Source: Rhopalosiphum padi
Lineage: Eukaryota; Arthropoda; Insecta; Hemiptera; Aphididae
Reading direction: 5' to 3'
NCBI RefSeq assembly: GCF_020882245.1
Contig: NC_083599.1
Span: 73,577,745-73,641,744 of the forward strand
DNA length: 64,000 nucleotides
Shown here: in pieces, positions 38,462-50,977 of the stretch
Layout: each line of letters starts with the position of its first letter
Numbering within the stretch: position 1 is the first letter of the stretch
Translations under genes and position numbers: made by a program
Notes under the pieces: model-generated
The model's database searches: none
What the model was told of the DNA's origin: nothing
Seen by the model: the letters and a program-made list of their open reading frames with translations, nothing else

Positions 38462-41400
38462 TAATATTAAATCTGATAACACAGAATTGGTTGTGTTAGA
38501 TGAACATTTTTCGTTGCACATGGGTCGGATATAAAAAACAAATAATGTGCTGACTACTGACATAATTGTTCGAACTAACTTAAAGAAAAATATTACTACG
38601 GATTTGTAATAACTACAAACAATAAATTACCTTAAGGCTGATTAGGAAACAAATTATATATTTTAAATAATATTAAATTTATTGTATTATGTGACAAAAT
38701 ATTATTAACGAATAAACGCTAAAATAGTGGAATATAATCAACTATATTCTATGTTTCTGTGTGTACTATATAAACAACAGTTTATTTTTGTCTAAACAAT
38801 ATTGAAATTTTTTTGTTTAAAACTTTTTTTAAAACATTTTAAACAAACTAAAAATACGTTTTTAAAATTAAATTTTGAATTGTTAAAGATGCTTTGTTTA
38901 AAACACTGAAAATTAAAAAATTAAATTTCTTAAAAATACAAAATAACAATGTATTTTTTTATCAGAGTTAAATTCACTTATTATTATTAAAATGTTTTAA
39001 ACAAAACCACATTCAAAACATTCTAAACACTTTCTAACAACCCTCTTTGTAAAGTAAACTATATTACTATTAAAATGGTTTATCATTTTACTTGTAACTT
39101 GTAATTGTTAATAATATGGCTCATTCACAAATAAAAATAAAATAAATATTCAAGATTATGTTAATTACATAATATTATGTAATAACAATGAAGCGTGATA
39201 TTTTCATTATTACCAAAGTATGTTTATCAATATTTGAACCTAACAGAGCATATATGACGAGAAAATAAATAGATACATGTTGGAGTGTTGGACGCTGAAA
39301 TAGCTACGTAATAAAAACATTTTTTAAATTTGAAAGAATAATAAACAATTATTTTAATCATTAAAATGTATAATGGTATAATACTACCACATAACATTGT
39401 ATGTACTCTTTTCATTGTAAATGATTATGTAATGTACACTTTATTACTTTTTGAAAAATTATGTGATACTCAACCAAGTGGAACGAGGAAATAGCTTTTA
39501 TAAATTGTTGTTACTTCTGCTGAACTGAACTGCTGACTCCGCAATTCGAAATAATTATTTGAGATTTTATTTGTTCGTAAGACAGTTATTAACTCGGTCA
39601 TTCCAATTTCGTCTCAAAAATGAACCATTTCGTATTTTTTTTAGGACGACCGTTTAAACATAGAACAGTTTATTAATTCCCAATGATTTTGAATAACGTT
39701 AACGTATTGTAGTATCGCCCACGGGTAAATTGTTTAATGACAGTTTCTAAGCACACAAAACTCTGACCGGAATGGCGACTTATATACCCTTAATCCTCGG
39801 GGATTCAATGATTAAGATATGAGGGTGAAGTCTGCAAACTTTGTCTTACCGATCATATGCCCGAAGCCAGCCCACTGAAACTCTGCAGAGTTTGTTTATT
39901 CACTCACGGTCACAGCCATATCGGATTTTTCGACGTAAAATCATTTAAGTATATTGTATTATTATATTATATGGTACGAAACTACGTCACATAATTTTCG
40001 ATTCAAGTTTATTCGGCTCAAATAAAATATGATTAAGCCCGGTGATGTTTGCCGTTAAAAGACTGGTGTTTTCTGAATAGTAACGGGGAAAAAACCCGTA
40101 TTGACATTTCAAGTGTGAAAATGAAAATAATAATATATTTTGTGTAAAGAATATAGCAGTGCGTGTTCGTCAAAAAGCTATTTGAAAACGTGTGTGCAAC
40201 TCGTTTAAAAAAAAAAAAAATTTATATATTATTCGTCTGTTTTCTCGTAATTTGAGTTAGATTATTATTTAACGAGCGGTTTCGCGCGGTGTAGTAGTCA
40301 GTGGTGTACGTGGGTAGTACCTACACACTAATATCTAATAATGTGAAAAATTCACTCGACCAAATGATATACACGTACATTTGAATATTCCGGGTGGTTA
40401 ACCGTAACCTCTTGTGACACGGCAATCTTAACGTTGTATAAACACGAGCCCCGGGTAAATCCAAACGGAATGAGAGAAATAAAAAAAGAAAAAACTGCGG
40501 TGATTCCGAATACCGGGGATTTTCTGGTCCCGCATTCTGAATTTGTACAATCCGACTCGACAATAAAAATATATTTTAATATAACTAATATTATATTATT
40601 ATTGTTATATCCGTACAAGACGTTTAAGTAATTTACAAACAAATATACATATATAGAATACTATATCATGTACTAACTTTAGACATTATATAATAACAAT
40701 AACACGAATGCAAACCGTGTTTAATTTAATCGCAGATTATATTATTGTTATTATTGTGAAACCAAGACGGTGCATATCATAATATGGGGGTCGAAACAAA
40801 GGACGTGTTTTATAAAACGCGTACTCCGATTTATCGACCGCAGATCAGTACGTACGTACAGACGTCGTGTGCAGCCTGTGTATGTTATAATTGCGTAAAT
40901 ATCTTATCATATTATATCATATTTATCAATATATTATGTAGTGTTAACAAATTTCCCATAAATACTGATGCGATAATTTTGACTGTATAGGTTTTCGGTA
41001 CCGCACTTAACTTCTATAATAATGTCTAAACGCGTTCATCTAGACTATATATATATATATTGCGCACCTAGACATGTATACTAGCCCATTCGGGGGAAAC
41101 TACAAGGAAAATCCCGGAGGGTCCTCTTCAAATTTTAGGACCGGATTCCCGAAAAAATTGTTATTTATCCTTCAGTCGTTTATTATTATTAGTGTTTACG
41201 ATTCCAGCTAATACTTTTTGGCTATCTAGTATTTTTGTAGAAAATAAAACACGGGAGACGTACAAAAAAACCATATTATACCGTATAATCAATATTTTTA
41301 GCTCTCAATTTGATAATTGATCAATTCGCTCTAACATTAACAATAACATAGTAAAATTGATTATTTTGAACGTGAAAATTGCTGTTGTGCGAAGTCAACG

Positions 41401-42109
41401 CATGGAAATACCGTATAAAACACCATGTGATTTTGATCATATTAGTTTAAATAAATAAAAGATTTTTGGAACTACGACGTTTTTATTGGCATATTACGAG
41501 CGATTCAGACATACAAAACTAATATACTGACGCTAGACGTCCCTCTATAATCATTAATCGTGTATACAAAATAAACTCTATTCAAAAGTAAAATATTTTA
41601 AAATAAATTAAATAATTATATATTGAAGTATATTATATTGAATATAATATTGTTAATTGCCATTTGTTCAATTTTTAGTTCAAAAATAACAATTTATTAC
41701 TTATTTCATCAATGACCTTCGTGATGTTATTATAGATTTTTATTGTAATAAAAACGCGTCTTATGAATTTATTTAACTCAATGTTGGCCAATATTAGTAA
41801 TATTAATCCAGATCTAGTAATTTACACAATACTAAAAATTTAATTAAAATTTTTTTTTTTTTATTAAACTGGAATACCTATTATTTTGAAAAAAAAATTG
41901 GGATTTTTAAATTTTGACATATAAAAGTTAGATAAAATTTACTATCAAGAGCAATCTTCGTAGTTAAAGATCGAAGAGTTATTATATTAGTCGACTCATC
42001 CTGTGTACGAAAATAAAAAACCACATTTTTCGCTTCGCTCAAAATCCAATAAATAGAAATAATAATCATACAGTCGCGTAGAGATTATATATATTTTAAA
42101 AGCTGAAAG
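38462..42109. other. Gene-free stretch with one multi-frame open block
   Basis: Mostly AT-rich. Between about 40.36 and 40.64 kb the DNA is balanced in composition and at least three frames are open for 80-96 codons, on both strands. None has an ATG start with a family match, and the plus-strand frame has no AG acceptor upstream, so I do not call a gene. CAGTGGTGTACGTGGG at 40300-40315 resembles a hAT terminus without a partner. Confidence 0.45.
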
Positions 42110-42505
42110 CTATTGAGCGTATTTCTTTCTCTCTTGACTATATATTGTAGATGTTTGAACTTCATGTGCATAATAATTGTCATGTAGTACACTTTTATCA
42201 ACCATGATGAAAGCAGATTTAAATTCGTCTACAGAGATTACTGTTGATTTACCTTTAATGTTCACCTTGTAAAATAAATCATCTCTTTGAAGTAACTATT
42301 CACAGTAGCTCATTGTATGGTATTTGTAGAGGCTTCTTAACCAGATCATGCCGTATGAACACGTGCGATGACTTTGATATCTCAGTTAAAACGAAATAGC
42401 TTCTGTACGATTTGTTTGAAGTTTTAATTATTTGTACGAGTTTAAACGTGTTTTTAAGCAGTGTCGCGCATTTATTTTCATTCGCCGACGAAGATCCGTT
42501 GGTTG
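42110..42505 (-). pseudogene. Ty3/Gypsy integrase C-terminal relic
   Basis: Two minus-strand segments in different frames form one decayed module. The first (about 42505 to 42303) reads FVLTEISKSSHVFIRHDLV then KKPLQIPY, the segment before the GPY/F motif of chromovirus/Gypsy integrases. It ends at a TGA. The second (42295 to 42110) reads QRDDLFYKVNIKGKSTVISV then DEFKSAF, matching the integrase tail in which a lysine-proline-alanine motif follows a VSVD strand; here KPA has become KSA. At least one frameshift and an intervening TAG separate them. Zinc finger, DDE core and LTRs were not recognised. It is a non-functional old fragment. Confidence 0.7.
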
Positions 42506-44417
42506 AAAAAAAATTAACTTAGTCATTTTAAAGGAGCAGCTGAAAAATGCGTATCTTTCGGAGCACATTATTGCAAACATATTATAGACACTTTATAGTA
42601 TCGGTTATGTCATTACTATTAGTAGGTACTATCTAGTATGATTATGCACGATCCTTAATTTATTATTTCAGTGTTCTACAATCTTTAAATTTTTAAATTA
42701 CTAAAGGAGTAATACCAAAACTCGACGAACAAGATAAACAAAAAAAAAAAAAATAATAAAGCAGCGAACAGACCATATTTAAATTTGCTGGAGCTGCAAC
42801 GATTTTTCAGAAAAACGCCAAAATGAATAAAACTCTGCACTTACAATATTTTTAAAATTATTACTATGAAAAACCCTATGAGTATTAAGTATTGAAGTTT
42901 TTAGTTAAAAAAATATCGATTTTATGTCGCAAACGTTTTTTGTTTTAAACAATTTCCATTTCCCAGCTAGATTTTGTAGGTTTTTCCCGGTAAAAAAGTA
43001 TGCATTAAAATGTTTTTCTACTTAAGACCTGTCAAAGTACCAAATTATATCAAATTTTCTTCTCGAAACATCCTTGAATGAAAGATTGATGTGAATTTAC
43101 TGCACTCAAATGTGTATTAAATATAAATGTATACACACGTCATTGTAAATTTATAAAACAGATATATTTCTCGTCCCGTTCAGTCTATAACAATATTAAT
43201 TTAGGCTTCATCATTTTTATTTTTACTGCGAAATTTCTAATATCATATTTCTATTCATGGAAAATAAAACGAAATCACGAAAAAGGGCCCTGGGTGTCTC
43301 TAAATAATCTACATCAAGACCTAGGGCTAATGCCAAACAACACCCTCGCGAGCGTCTACGTATAAAACGAATACAAAATATCTTGACAAAATGGACAGAA
43401 AAAAAAAACATTCATTTATTCCTAGAGTCTATTATTGTGATATCTTGTATTTTCTATGCAGACTTTTTTAAACGAATGTTCCCTCTTTATGATGCTGAAT
43501 TCTCGATAAGGATATACACAATGCAGACGGCTGTTGAACGTGGTGGTTTTTTCCGTATTTTTAATAATCATTGTACCATAAGCTCTTCGTGCGTAATAAA
43601 GGTAATTTGTATGCATTCAAAATTATACTCTGGCCATTATAATATATTATACATATTAAAAATACGATATTGTACTTATGACTCACGAGCTTACAGTTGA
43701 ATTATTTTTAGAACAGGTACTATACAATGTTTTTTGTTATTATTATTATGGGCTACGGTCAATATGCATTAATATTTGATCGTACACAGTATATTTCTGC
43801 ATTATTATACTGTGTTAATATAAAAATATAGTATACGAACAATGAATATGTATTGATATTCGATACGGATATGGTATTTATTTTTTTTATTTTATTCTCA
43901 TTACTAATTTAACTTATTACCTGCTACGGCGAACTACCTCACATTATTATTAATTAGCAGACGATTATAAAGAAAATTATTATACCAACTAATTCGCTCG
44001 GATTAAATTATTAGATAGAAACAAATATATACAAAACAAATTATTTTGCATAAACATATCTATCGTCTATCGCGATACCTTCTTGCAGATATAGTGATGA
44101 TACATTTTACTTTAAAAACGTTTAATCTATGTAAGTAGGTACTGTTTGTATTTATATTGTGGAACTTATTACTTAACTAATGGTTTTCATAATTAATCTG
44201 ACTACATTGATAGTAAAAATTGTCTCTTTTATCATACCTCACACAGGACACAAATACTATAGGTCTATCTAAGAGAGTAGGTACAACGTATACGACTATG
44301 ACAATAACGTCACGATTCTTACTATTTTATAAACGTATCAGTTATGCTATTAATTTTGACAACGTCTAACAAAGATTTATTGGAAACAGCTAAAAGACAA
44401 CGCCGTTATTTTTTTCA
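42506..44417. other. Gene-free stretch
   Basis: AT-rich with short A runs. One plus-strand frame from ATG 43257 to 43700 is open except for a single TAA after 16 codons; it has basic segments but no family match, so it is not called. Confidence 0.45.
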
Positions 44418-44711
44418 TTGCGCGGGACAATTTTACTCTCTCGATATTTATATCAAAATTACCAAAATTTTAAATCGCATTGAGAAGAACTTTACCTGTG
44501 TTGTAGCGTTTTAATTTTTTTGATAGTGGTAACCAATAATTTTTAATAATTAAATGAAAAAAACCTAAAGTTCTCAAACCGATAACTTTAATTGCATTCA
44601 TGTTATCAAAAAAATTAAAACGCTACGGCACAGGTAAAGTTCTTCTCAATGCGATTTAAAATTTTTGTAAATTTGATATAAATATCGAGGGAGTAAAATT
44701 GTCCCACGCAA
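44418..44711. repeat. Near-perfect 108-bp inverted repeat
   Basis: The left arm (44418-44525) and right arm (44604-44711) are reverse complements over 108 bases with about six mismatches and no gaps, separated by a 78-base loop. Arms begin TTGCGCGGGACAATTTTACT and include ACTTTACCTGTG and TTTTAATTTTTTTGATA. Transcription across it would give a long hairpin RNA. No clear target-site duplication is seen, so it may be a foldback MITE or a local inverted duplication. The low divergence indicates recent origin or gene conversion. Confidence 0.9.
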
Positions 44712-45809
44712 AACAGTTTTTAACTATGTTAACACAACACATGCGGTTATATAGCGTCCTCTTAACAATGAATTTATTATAACCCGAATATTGCGATCTT
44801 GTAATTTTTTACATCATTTTTGGTATAAGTACCTAACTAAATTTATCTCACTATTTTTTTAAAATTATTTATATGATATAGAAGGAATAAAAATACCCAC
44901 AACACAACCTCACGCGTAGCCAGCACGCACGAGCAAACTTTGAAGCTTGTCACGGATGACCACTAACGTTGTACTCGTAGTTATAGTCATGTGGTGGCAC
45001 ACAAGCTATCATTTTTATCATTTTGTATCATCGTGGTTATTATTACTATTATTATAATTATTATATATTATAAGCGGTTTTGCGAACGACGCTACATCAC
45101 CCTCGCTATTAACGCAATCTCGTCCGTACACCGAAACCACCGCATTTATATAAATTTAAATATACGCGTCGGTCGTTCCTAATAATTTTACCAGTTGTTA
45201 TTTGTTTTTATAAATTACGAGACCAAAGAAGGTATATTGTAATAATTCGCTATCGTTTCTACAATCTCAGTGCTATTGACCGTGTGGCCCGTATAAAAGC
45301 TGATCCTAAAAGACAAAATATATATCACTAAATTTAAATTGTTATTACTCATTATTTTATGTTGAGGATATTATTAATCGCGTAATGTGTTGAGTGCTAT
45401 CTAGTGGTTAAAAAGCGGTAAAAATGAATAATAACAATATCATGAGATACTTAAACGTTCGTATTTATATTATTCTTACCACACCGGTACACCGCTCAGT
45501 ACTACACTTATAATAACAATTTATAATTAGAAATAAATATTTTATTTTTATAAATAAAAGTTACGGCGGTCTAAATGTTGAATCGTGTAACAATAATATA
45601 ACACGTATTATATGTTTTCATCTGTCTATAATGAAACTATTACGGACATCGTTAAACATAATGTTGTTTCTAGGGGATATAACGGAGGAAAAACATCGAG
45701 AGTATTTTTAAACATATTTTATACTATTTTAAGAGTTTTAGGGTGTTAGAAAAATATTGAAAAGGTTTAAGCGAATTAACTTTGGTGAACATTTGAATAT
45801 GTATAGTCG
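44712..45809. other. Gene-free stretch
   Basis: AT-rich. TATAAAAG at 45292-45299 is a good TATA match but has no downstream gene. Nothing else supported. Confidence 0.5.
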
Positions 45810-46186
45810 CAGAGGTTCTCAAACTTTTCAGGCTAGCCCCCTCCCCCTTTTGGTCAACCCCAGACCTGAACCCGCTCATAAAAATTATTTTAATAGTCAT
45901 GTTTAGAGTAACAAAAAATTAAAAATAAACAACAAATATAATAGGCTAATATTGATATTAATATTACAAATTTATTTTAAAATAAAATGTATTTTTTATA
46001 AAAGGTTTTATTTAATCGGCCAATTTTAATGTGATGGGTGGGCTTGTTTTTATTATCACGGACATTTTACAAATTGTTTTCTGACCTACCAATGCAATGT
46101 TGATTTTTAAAATGTTCTTGCTCCCCCCCTCTATAAAGCTTTCGCGGCCCCCCGGAGGGTCACGCCCCACACTTTGAGAACCTTTT
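45810..46186. mobile_element. hAT-type MITE (CAGAGGTTCTCAAACTT ends)
   Basis: The left terminus CAGAGGTTCTCAAACTTTT (45810-45828) faces an inverse right terminus whose reverse complement contains GGTTCTCAAAGTGTGGGGCG (about 46162-46183). CAG-GGTTCTCAAAC ends and GC-rich subterminal stretches (CCCCCTCCCCC left, GGCCCCCCGGAGGG right) are typical of a widespread group of hAT elements. About 377 bp, no transposase. The flanking 8 bases no longer match, so it is old or was rearranged. Confidence 0.7.
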
Positions 46187-46355
46187 GAGATCCCCCAGAG
46201 CCTTATTTTACTAATATTTTGTAATATTTATAATTAAACAGTAATCCAACTATGATATTATAAAATATGATCGTGTTCTTAATAGAGTAAGTGATACAAA
46301 GTTAATAGTTTTGTACTAAAAAACTTTAACCTTTCCCCTCTTTATTACGCCACTG
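46187..46355. mobile_element. Right end of another TIR element (CAGTGGCGTA)
   Basis: The segment ends TTACGCCACTG (46345-46355), the inverse of CAGTGGCGTAA, a terminus common among insect hAT-like elements. Inward it runs through CCTTTCCCCTC. The partner left end is not found. The MITE at 45810-46186 may have inserted into this older element. Confidence 0.35.
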
Positions 46356-46682
46356 ACGGAGAGTAACTGCTATCAATAATTATTATTTAAGTTAAATATA
46401 CTAAAGAATGTAACGGTAACCAACACGCGACCCCGCTGTAGCTTTTATACATAATATATATATACATTTTATTGTCGACAGTATTAAATTAACAGTTAAT
46501 ACTCAAACTTTTGCATTCATAATTGTATTATTATTCTACGAAATATAGCGTTACACGTTGAATCAAAGTTTACTGAAAAAATATATTTTTGTAATCTATA
46601 TTGATTGGTTTTCGCGAATAGTTTTGAAGAAATAATGTAACACTTTATAACAGAACGGTATGATCGCTGATCCGTGAAATAA

Positions 46683-47094
46683 CTTAAAGTGCACTTAAAT
46701 TCCGAAGTGTACCCATACGAGGACTTCTAAGCGGACTTAAAAAAAAAAATAAAAGATTATTCTATACTGAATTAGACGATTTATTAGACTAGGGCAGTTT
46801 TCAAAAATTGTATGACAAGCAACACTATACTCTTATAACTATTGACGTCGAAACATATTTTTTTCAAAACCATGTTCGAATCTCCGTTGTTGATTTACCG
46901 CAAGACAACGAATTGTCAACTGTAATCCTTCGGATAAAACTTAAGACGGACACAGTTATTCCAGACAACACTGCAGATTAATGTTTATTACCCTATCAGA
47001 TTACACGTATAATCCCTTTAGTGTTGATGTTAGACAATATTGTCAACTAATTCGTGTAAATATATTACTATGGAATAATAATGTATTTATTTAG
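46683..47094 (+). pseudogene. Broken relic of an unknown, possibly virus-like protein
   Basis: Four plus-strand pieces read as one decayed protein: 46683-46727, about 46751-46789, 46793-46978 and, in another frame, 46981-47094. They are interrupted by TAA (46728-46730), an A-run where the frame shifts, TAG (46790-46792) and TAA (46979-46981). Codons in the longest piece are strongly of the RNY type, unlike the flanks. Features visible: VHLNSEVYPYEDF in the first piece and RISVVDLPQDNELSTVILRI in the third. This recalls uncharacterised hemipteran proteins that I loosely associate with Maverick/Polinton-like or other virus-derived capsid-type genes. That link is memory only. The open stretch is too coding-like for chance, but the family call is tentative. 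Confidence 0.45.
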
Positions 47095-50000
47095 TGTCTT
47101 GAAATTATTCTAATAAATAAAAAGATTTTTATGAGTAAATATTTTGTGATTATACAAACCATTAAGCAATACTACTTTTTATACAATATTTTAAGTATTA
47201 AAAGCGTTTTAATTTTAAATTCCGCCGAGTGCGCACGTTCTGCTAAGTTTTTGTCTGAGTAGTCTTGAGTATAGCGATGGCTATCCGTTTAAATATGTTG
47301 GAAAACTGTTCTCGTCTATAGCCCATAAAAATTAATAATCTGTAAATATACATTCATCATAAATCGTACAAATGGATTATACCATTAATATTAGCGCAAA
47401 ATATTCATCCATTATGTCATTGGCATAATATATAGTTTATCGATAAATGCGTTTATTCTGCTAAATGTTGTCAGAACTACTTTTCCTATAAACATAACAT
47501 ATTATATTGAATTATAAATTTATAATGCATTTTTTTCTGTTAATTATTGATTAGCTGCGATAAAAAAAAATATTCTTAGTCTCAAATATAAGACAGAAAC
47601 GTATTCAAATATCTCGGTCTCTCGAAAGTGACTACTGATTTAATTATATAGGCACTTACCTAAATATTTGTTTAATTTTTTTACGTAAATCTAAAAATTA
47701 AAACATAGTTTTAACTATTTTACCATACTAACTTTAATTCAAAAATAGTTTATTACGTATACAGTAATGTTTAACCTCTCGGGTGTTGTAATTTCATTAA
47801 ATTTAATACGTGACACTAATCTGTTTTTTTTAGACTCAAGACGTAAGTAGTACATTTTTCTTTCGATATACCATGTTCGATAAAGTTGTAAATGCATTAT
47901 CCAGAACCGTTTTTTTACCTATTTAAATATGAAAATCATCGGAAACTACTTAATGACTATAAAATTTGACTAAATATCTAACCACATGGTGTATACTATT
48001 CACTTTTTTATAGTTAACTTTTTCTTGACGATGTATTTATTATATATCATATATTCAAAATTCGTCTATTTAGATGGATGTTTTTTACTGTACTCAATGT
48101 TTTTATCAAGCTTAGCATTTCCTACTAACTGTTTTGGGTTGTCCTTGATTTAATTTAATTTCCAGTGTAAAGTCCTGACTAATACTATACTTCTGGTGTT
48201 GAAAAAAACGTATTATGTATATCATACTTGTATAATTTACTTGTAACAATCATCTCTACCTTTATTCTGTATTCTGCGTATTATTATTATAATTAGTTGA
48301 AAACATTTTATTTTAACACGACTTTCAAGTAAAGATACTATAATTTTGTATTGTACATAATAACACACAAATTTAAACTAAAAATATTGATGGTTATATT
48401 ATATTATTTTATTACTCTTTAACACGTACGAATAGACTTGAGACCATAGTTTATAATCGTTTTAATACCTTCAAAGTTTTATAATATTTTATTTGATGGT
48501 GAAATAGTATTACGGCTAACACACTGAAAAAAAAAGTTACATTTAGTTGGAATAGTTCGGTGAATTATATAATAAAACAAATGTTACTGTTACCACGTTG
48601 TATAAATTATTGATTTTTTTTTAGTCATATTAATGGAACGAATATAATTTGGCTGTTTCGTGTGAAATACACGCTCTGTAAACATATTTCTCAGAAGTAT
48701 AAAATATAAATGTATAAGTACCAGTTAAAATCGCAAAAGTCAAAATAAAAAAAAAATAAAAAAATTAGGGAACAAGGGAAATAAAAATAGTGAATTTGTA
48801 AACCAGCGATAACAAACATATCGAATAGTATAGTAAATTATTCTTGTAGATATTAAATAATAATATTAATATAATATCCGATTATATTTACGATACGTAT
48901 ACGGTGCTGTTATCTATATCTAAATAATATAATAATCTCAATTTTTTCAGTGTCATATTTTACGAGCACGTAATAAAGGTAAGTGGTTTGGTCATTGCCA
49001 ATAAATCAATAATAATCGTACCATAGTCCATGTTGTATCTATCATATCCGAATCGTAATTTTATGTCATGTTAAATATTTAAACTTTCAAATTAATATCA
49101 TAAATCATGGAATACATACGAAGTAAAAAGAATAAAAATGTATTGAAAAAAATGGTTATTCGTATAGTTTTGTGTCGAGTACAGTAAATTAAAAAATCTG
49201 TTCCATCCGACGACAAGATTTAAACCCATTGGACTATATAATATTGAATTAATATATTACTATAATACCCGATTACTATTCCCAAACTATTGGTGATCGT
49301 CAATTTTTGAACCGATGGAAAATCAGAATTTACTATTTTTAATATTTAATGAAAGAAAATTTAGATTTACTGGCTAAACCTGAACCAATAAGTTTCCAAA
49401 TTAAAGCCATGTTCCTCTGGTATCTCTCCAAATATAACGATATATGTTTTGAAGCAGGATTTGGTAGTTGCATTTTCGATAAATATATAAAAGTTATTTT
49501 CGACAATCAAAGCGTACATCATTAATTTATTATACAAAAATGAATATTATAATTAATTCTAAAACAATGAATGATAAATGAGATAATGAAGATGATGAGT
49601 TAAAAATAAGCAATTAAATGTATGATAACTGTTTGAAATTATGTAAATATTAATTTCATAAAATTATTTTTGTAATGAAAAACTTGTTTTTACAAAACAT
49701 TATTTTAATATTAGTAAATGTAGGGCGTGATTGTGAAGTAGGTACATAATAAAAATCGTTATAAAAAAATAAAAATTAAAAATTAAATATTTGAAAAAAA
49801 TATTTAATACCTATTATTGTTTTTTTACTGTTGAAAATGTTCACGATTTTCACATAGATTCTATGCAAAATATATGGGTAATACTTATTGTAATACTGTA
49901 CAGTCGAATGTTTATTTATGTATTTCGTTTAATCTTCCTGTCGGTTTTGATTAATTGAATTTATTCGCCGCATTATTTATCGATTACCATTTATTGCACT

Positions 50001-50478
50001 GTATATAATAATATATTATAATTATATACGCGTTCATTAAACGACACGCTGAAACGGATTATTTTATATTGAGGGCAAAGCTAAAAATTCACAATGGATT
50101 TGTCGTTGACATTCGAGCTTAATGTTCTTAGTTCTTGCACTTCATAATAATATTATGTACGTACCTATGTTTTTTTGATGTGGCATGAACGCTTGCAACG
50201 TTTTAATTTTAAACTGGACAAATCATTATACTAGAAGCGAATATAATGTAACAGAAAAGCAAAGTCTTTGTATATAGAAAGCTTTTACACGCACTTGAAT
50301 GCCGTAGTTAAATGTATAGTCAACACATAATATGATATCGTGTTCGTGCGAGATTAAAACGAGAAAAAGAGTCGAGAGGTCACAATAGTTATTTTGAGCT
50401 TTTAAAACAGAATTATGTTGCCATTTGTCATTGGTATTGTGATATTATGTGTATATAACCTCATATATTATACTGCGT
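47095..50478. other. Gene-free stretch
   Basis: AT-rich with A and T runs. A tRNA-like B-box with a downstream T-run on the minus strand near 49.20-49.24 kb does not fold into a tRNA. No gene supported. Confidence 0.55.
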
Positions 50479-50506
50479 AGAGAGAGAGAGAGAGAGAGAG
50501 AGAGAA
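50479..50506 (+). repeat. (AG)n microsatellite
   Basis: Fourteen AG units in AT-rich DNA. Confidence 0.92.
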
Positions 50507-50710
50507 ACTAAAGTAGACGTCACATATTGCTTGCACGTTATTCAAGTATTTTGATAATTTGTTTAAGCCAAATACGAAAGAAAAACGTTTTAAAATAAAA
50601 TTTAATAATATTATTAACAATAAAAGTTTGTTTCGTAAAACCAACTAGCTAATGATTTTTAAACAGTCGAAATGCCGCAAAAGCGACTATTATTTTTCAG
50701 GTTGATTTAG

Positions 50711-50977
50711 GAATTCGTTGAAATTGCACTTGCACACAAAAAATTGCGCGGGTATACACACCAGCTTATGATAAAACTGTTGCGCTCTCTTAATACGCAA
50801 TATTTATTAACGATAAATAATGACCGTGTACTATTATTACACTTACCAACAGAAAATATCACTGTAGTCTGTAGTGGATACAAAGAGCACTTGTTACATC
50901 ATTTATCTATCAAAGTATCACGTGGGAGAATCTTCGATAATGCGTATCCGCGTGCGGCGTACCTACTTATCAGCTAA
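50711..50977 (+). pseudogene. Possible retroviral Env-like fragment
   Basis: One frame is open for 88 codons between TAG at 50708-50710 and TAA at 50975-50977, without a convincing start. The C-terminal half has the segment VLLLHLPTENITVVCSGYK followed by HHLSIKVSRGRIF. This resembles the part of errantivirus (insect LTR element) Env/fusion-type proteins where a short hydrophobic strand and a Cys precede a G-x-I strand and a G-C motif; here the second Cys is absent. No neighbouring gag or pol, LTR, signal peptide or membrane anchor is seen. The resemblance is weak and the fragment may be something else. It is non-functional in either case. Confidence 0.28.

Noticed and set aside
45292..45299. 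Consensus TATA box TATAAAAG
   Set aside because: No initiator at the right distance and no gene downstream.
49195..49290. Minus-strand A-box/B-box-like pair with a T-run, suggesting a tRNA-derived SINE
   Set aside because: The acceptor stem does not pair and no poly-A or repeat copies were seen.
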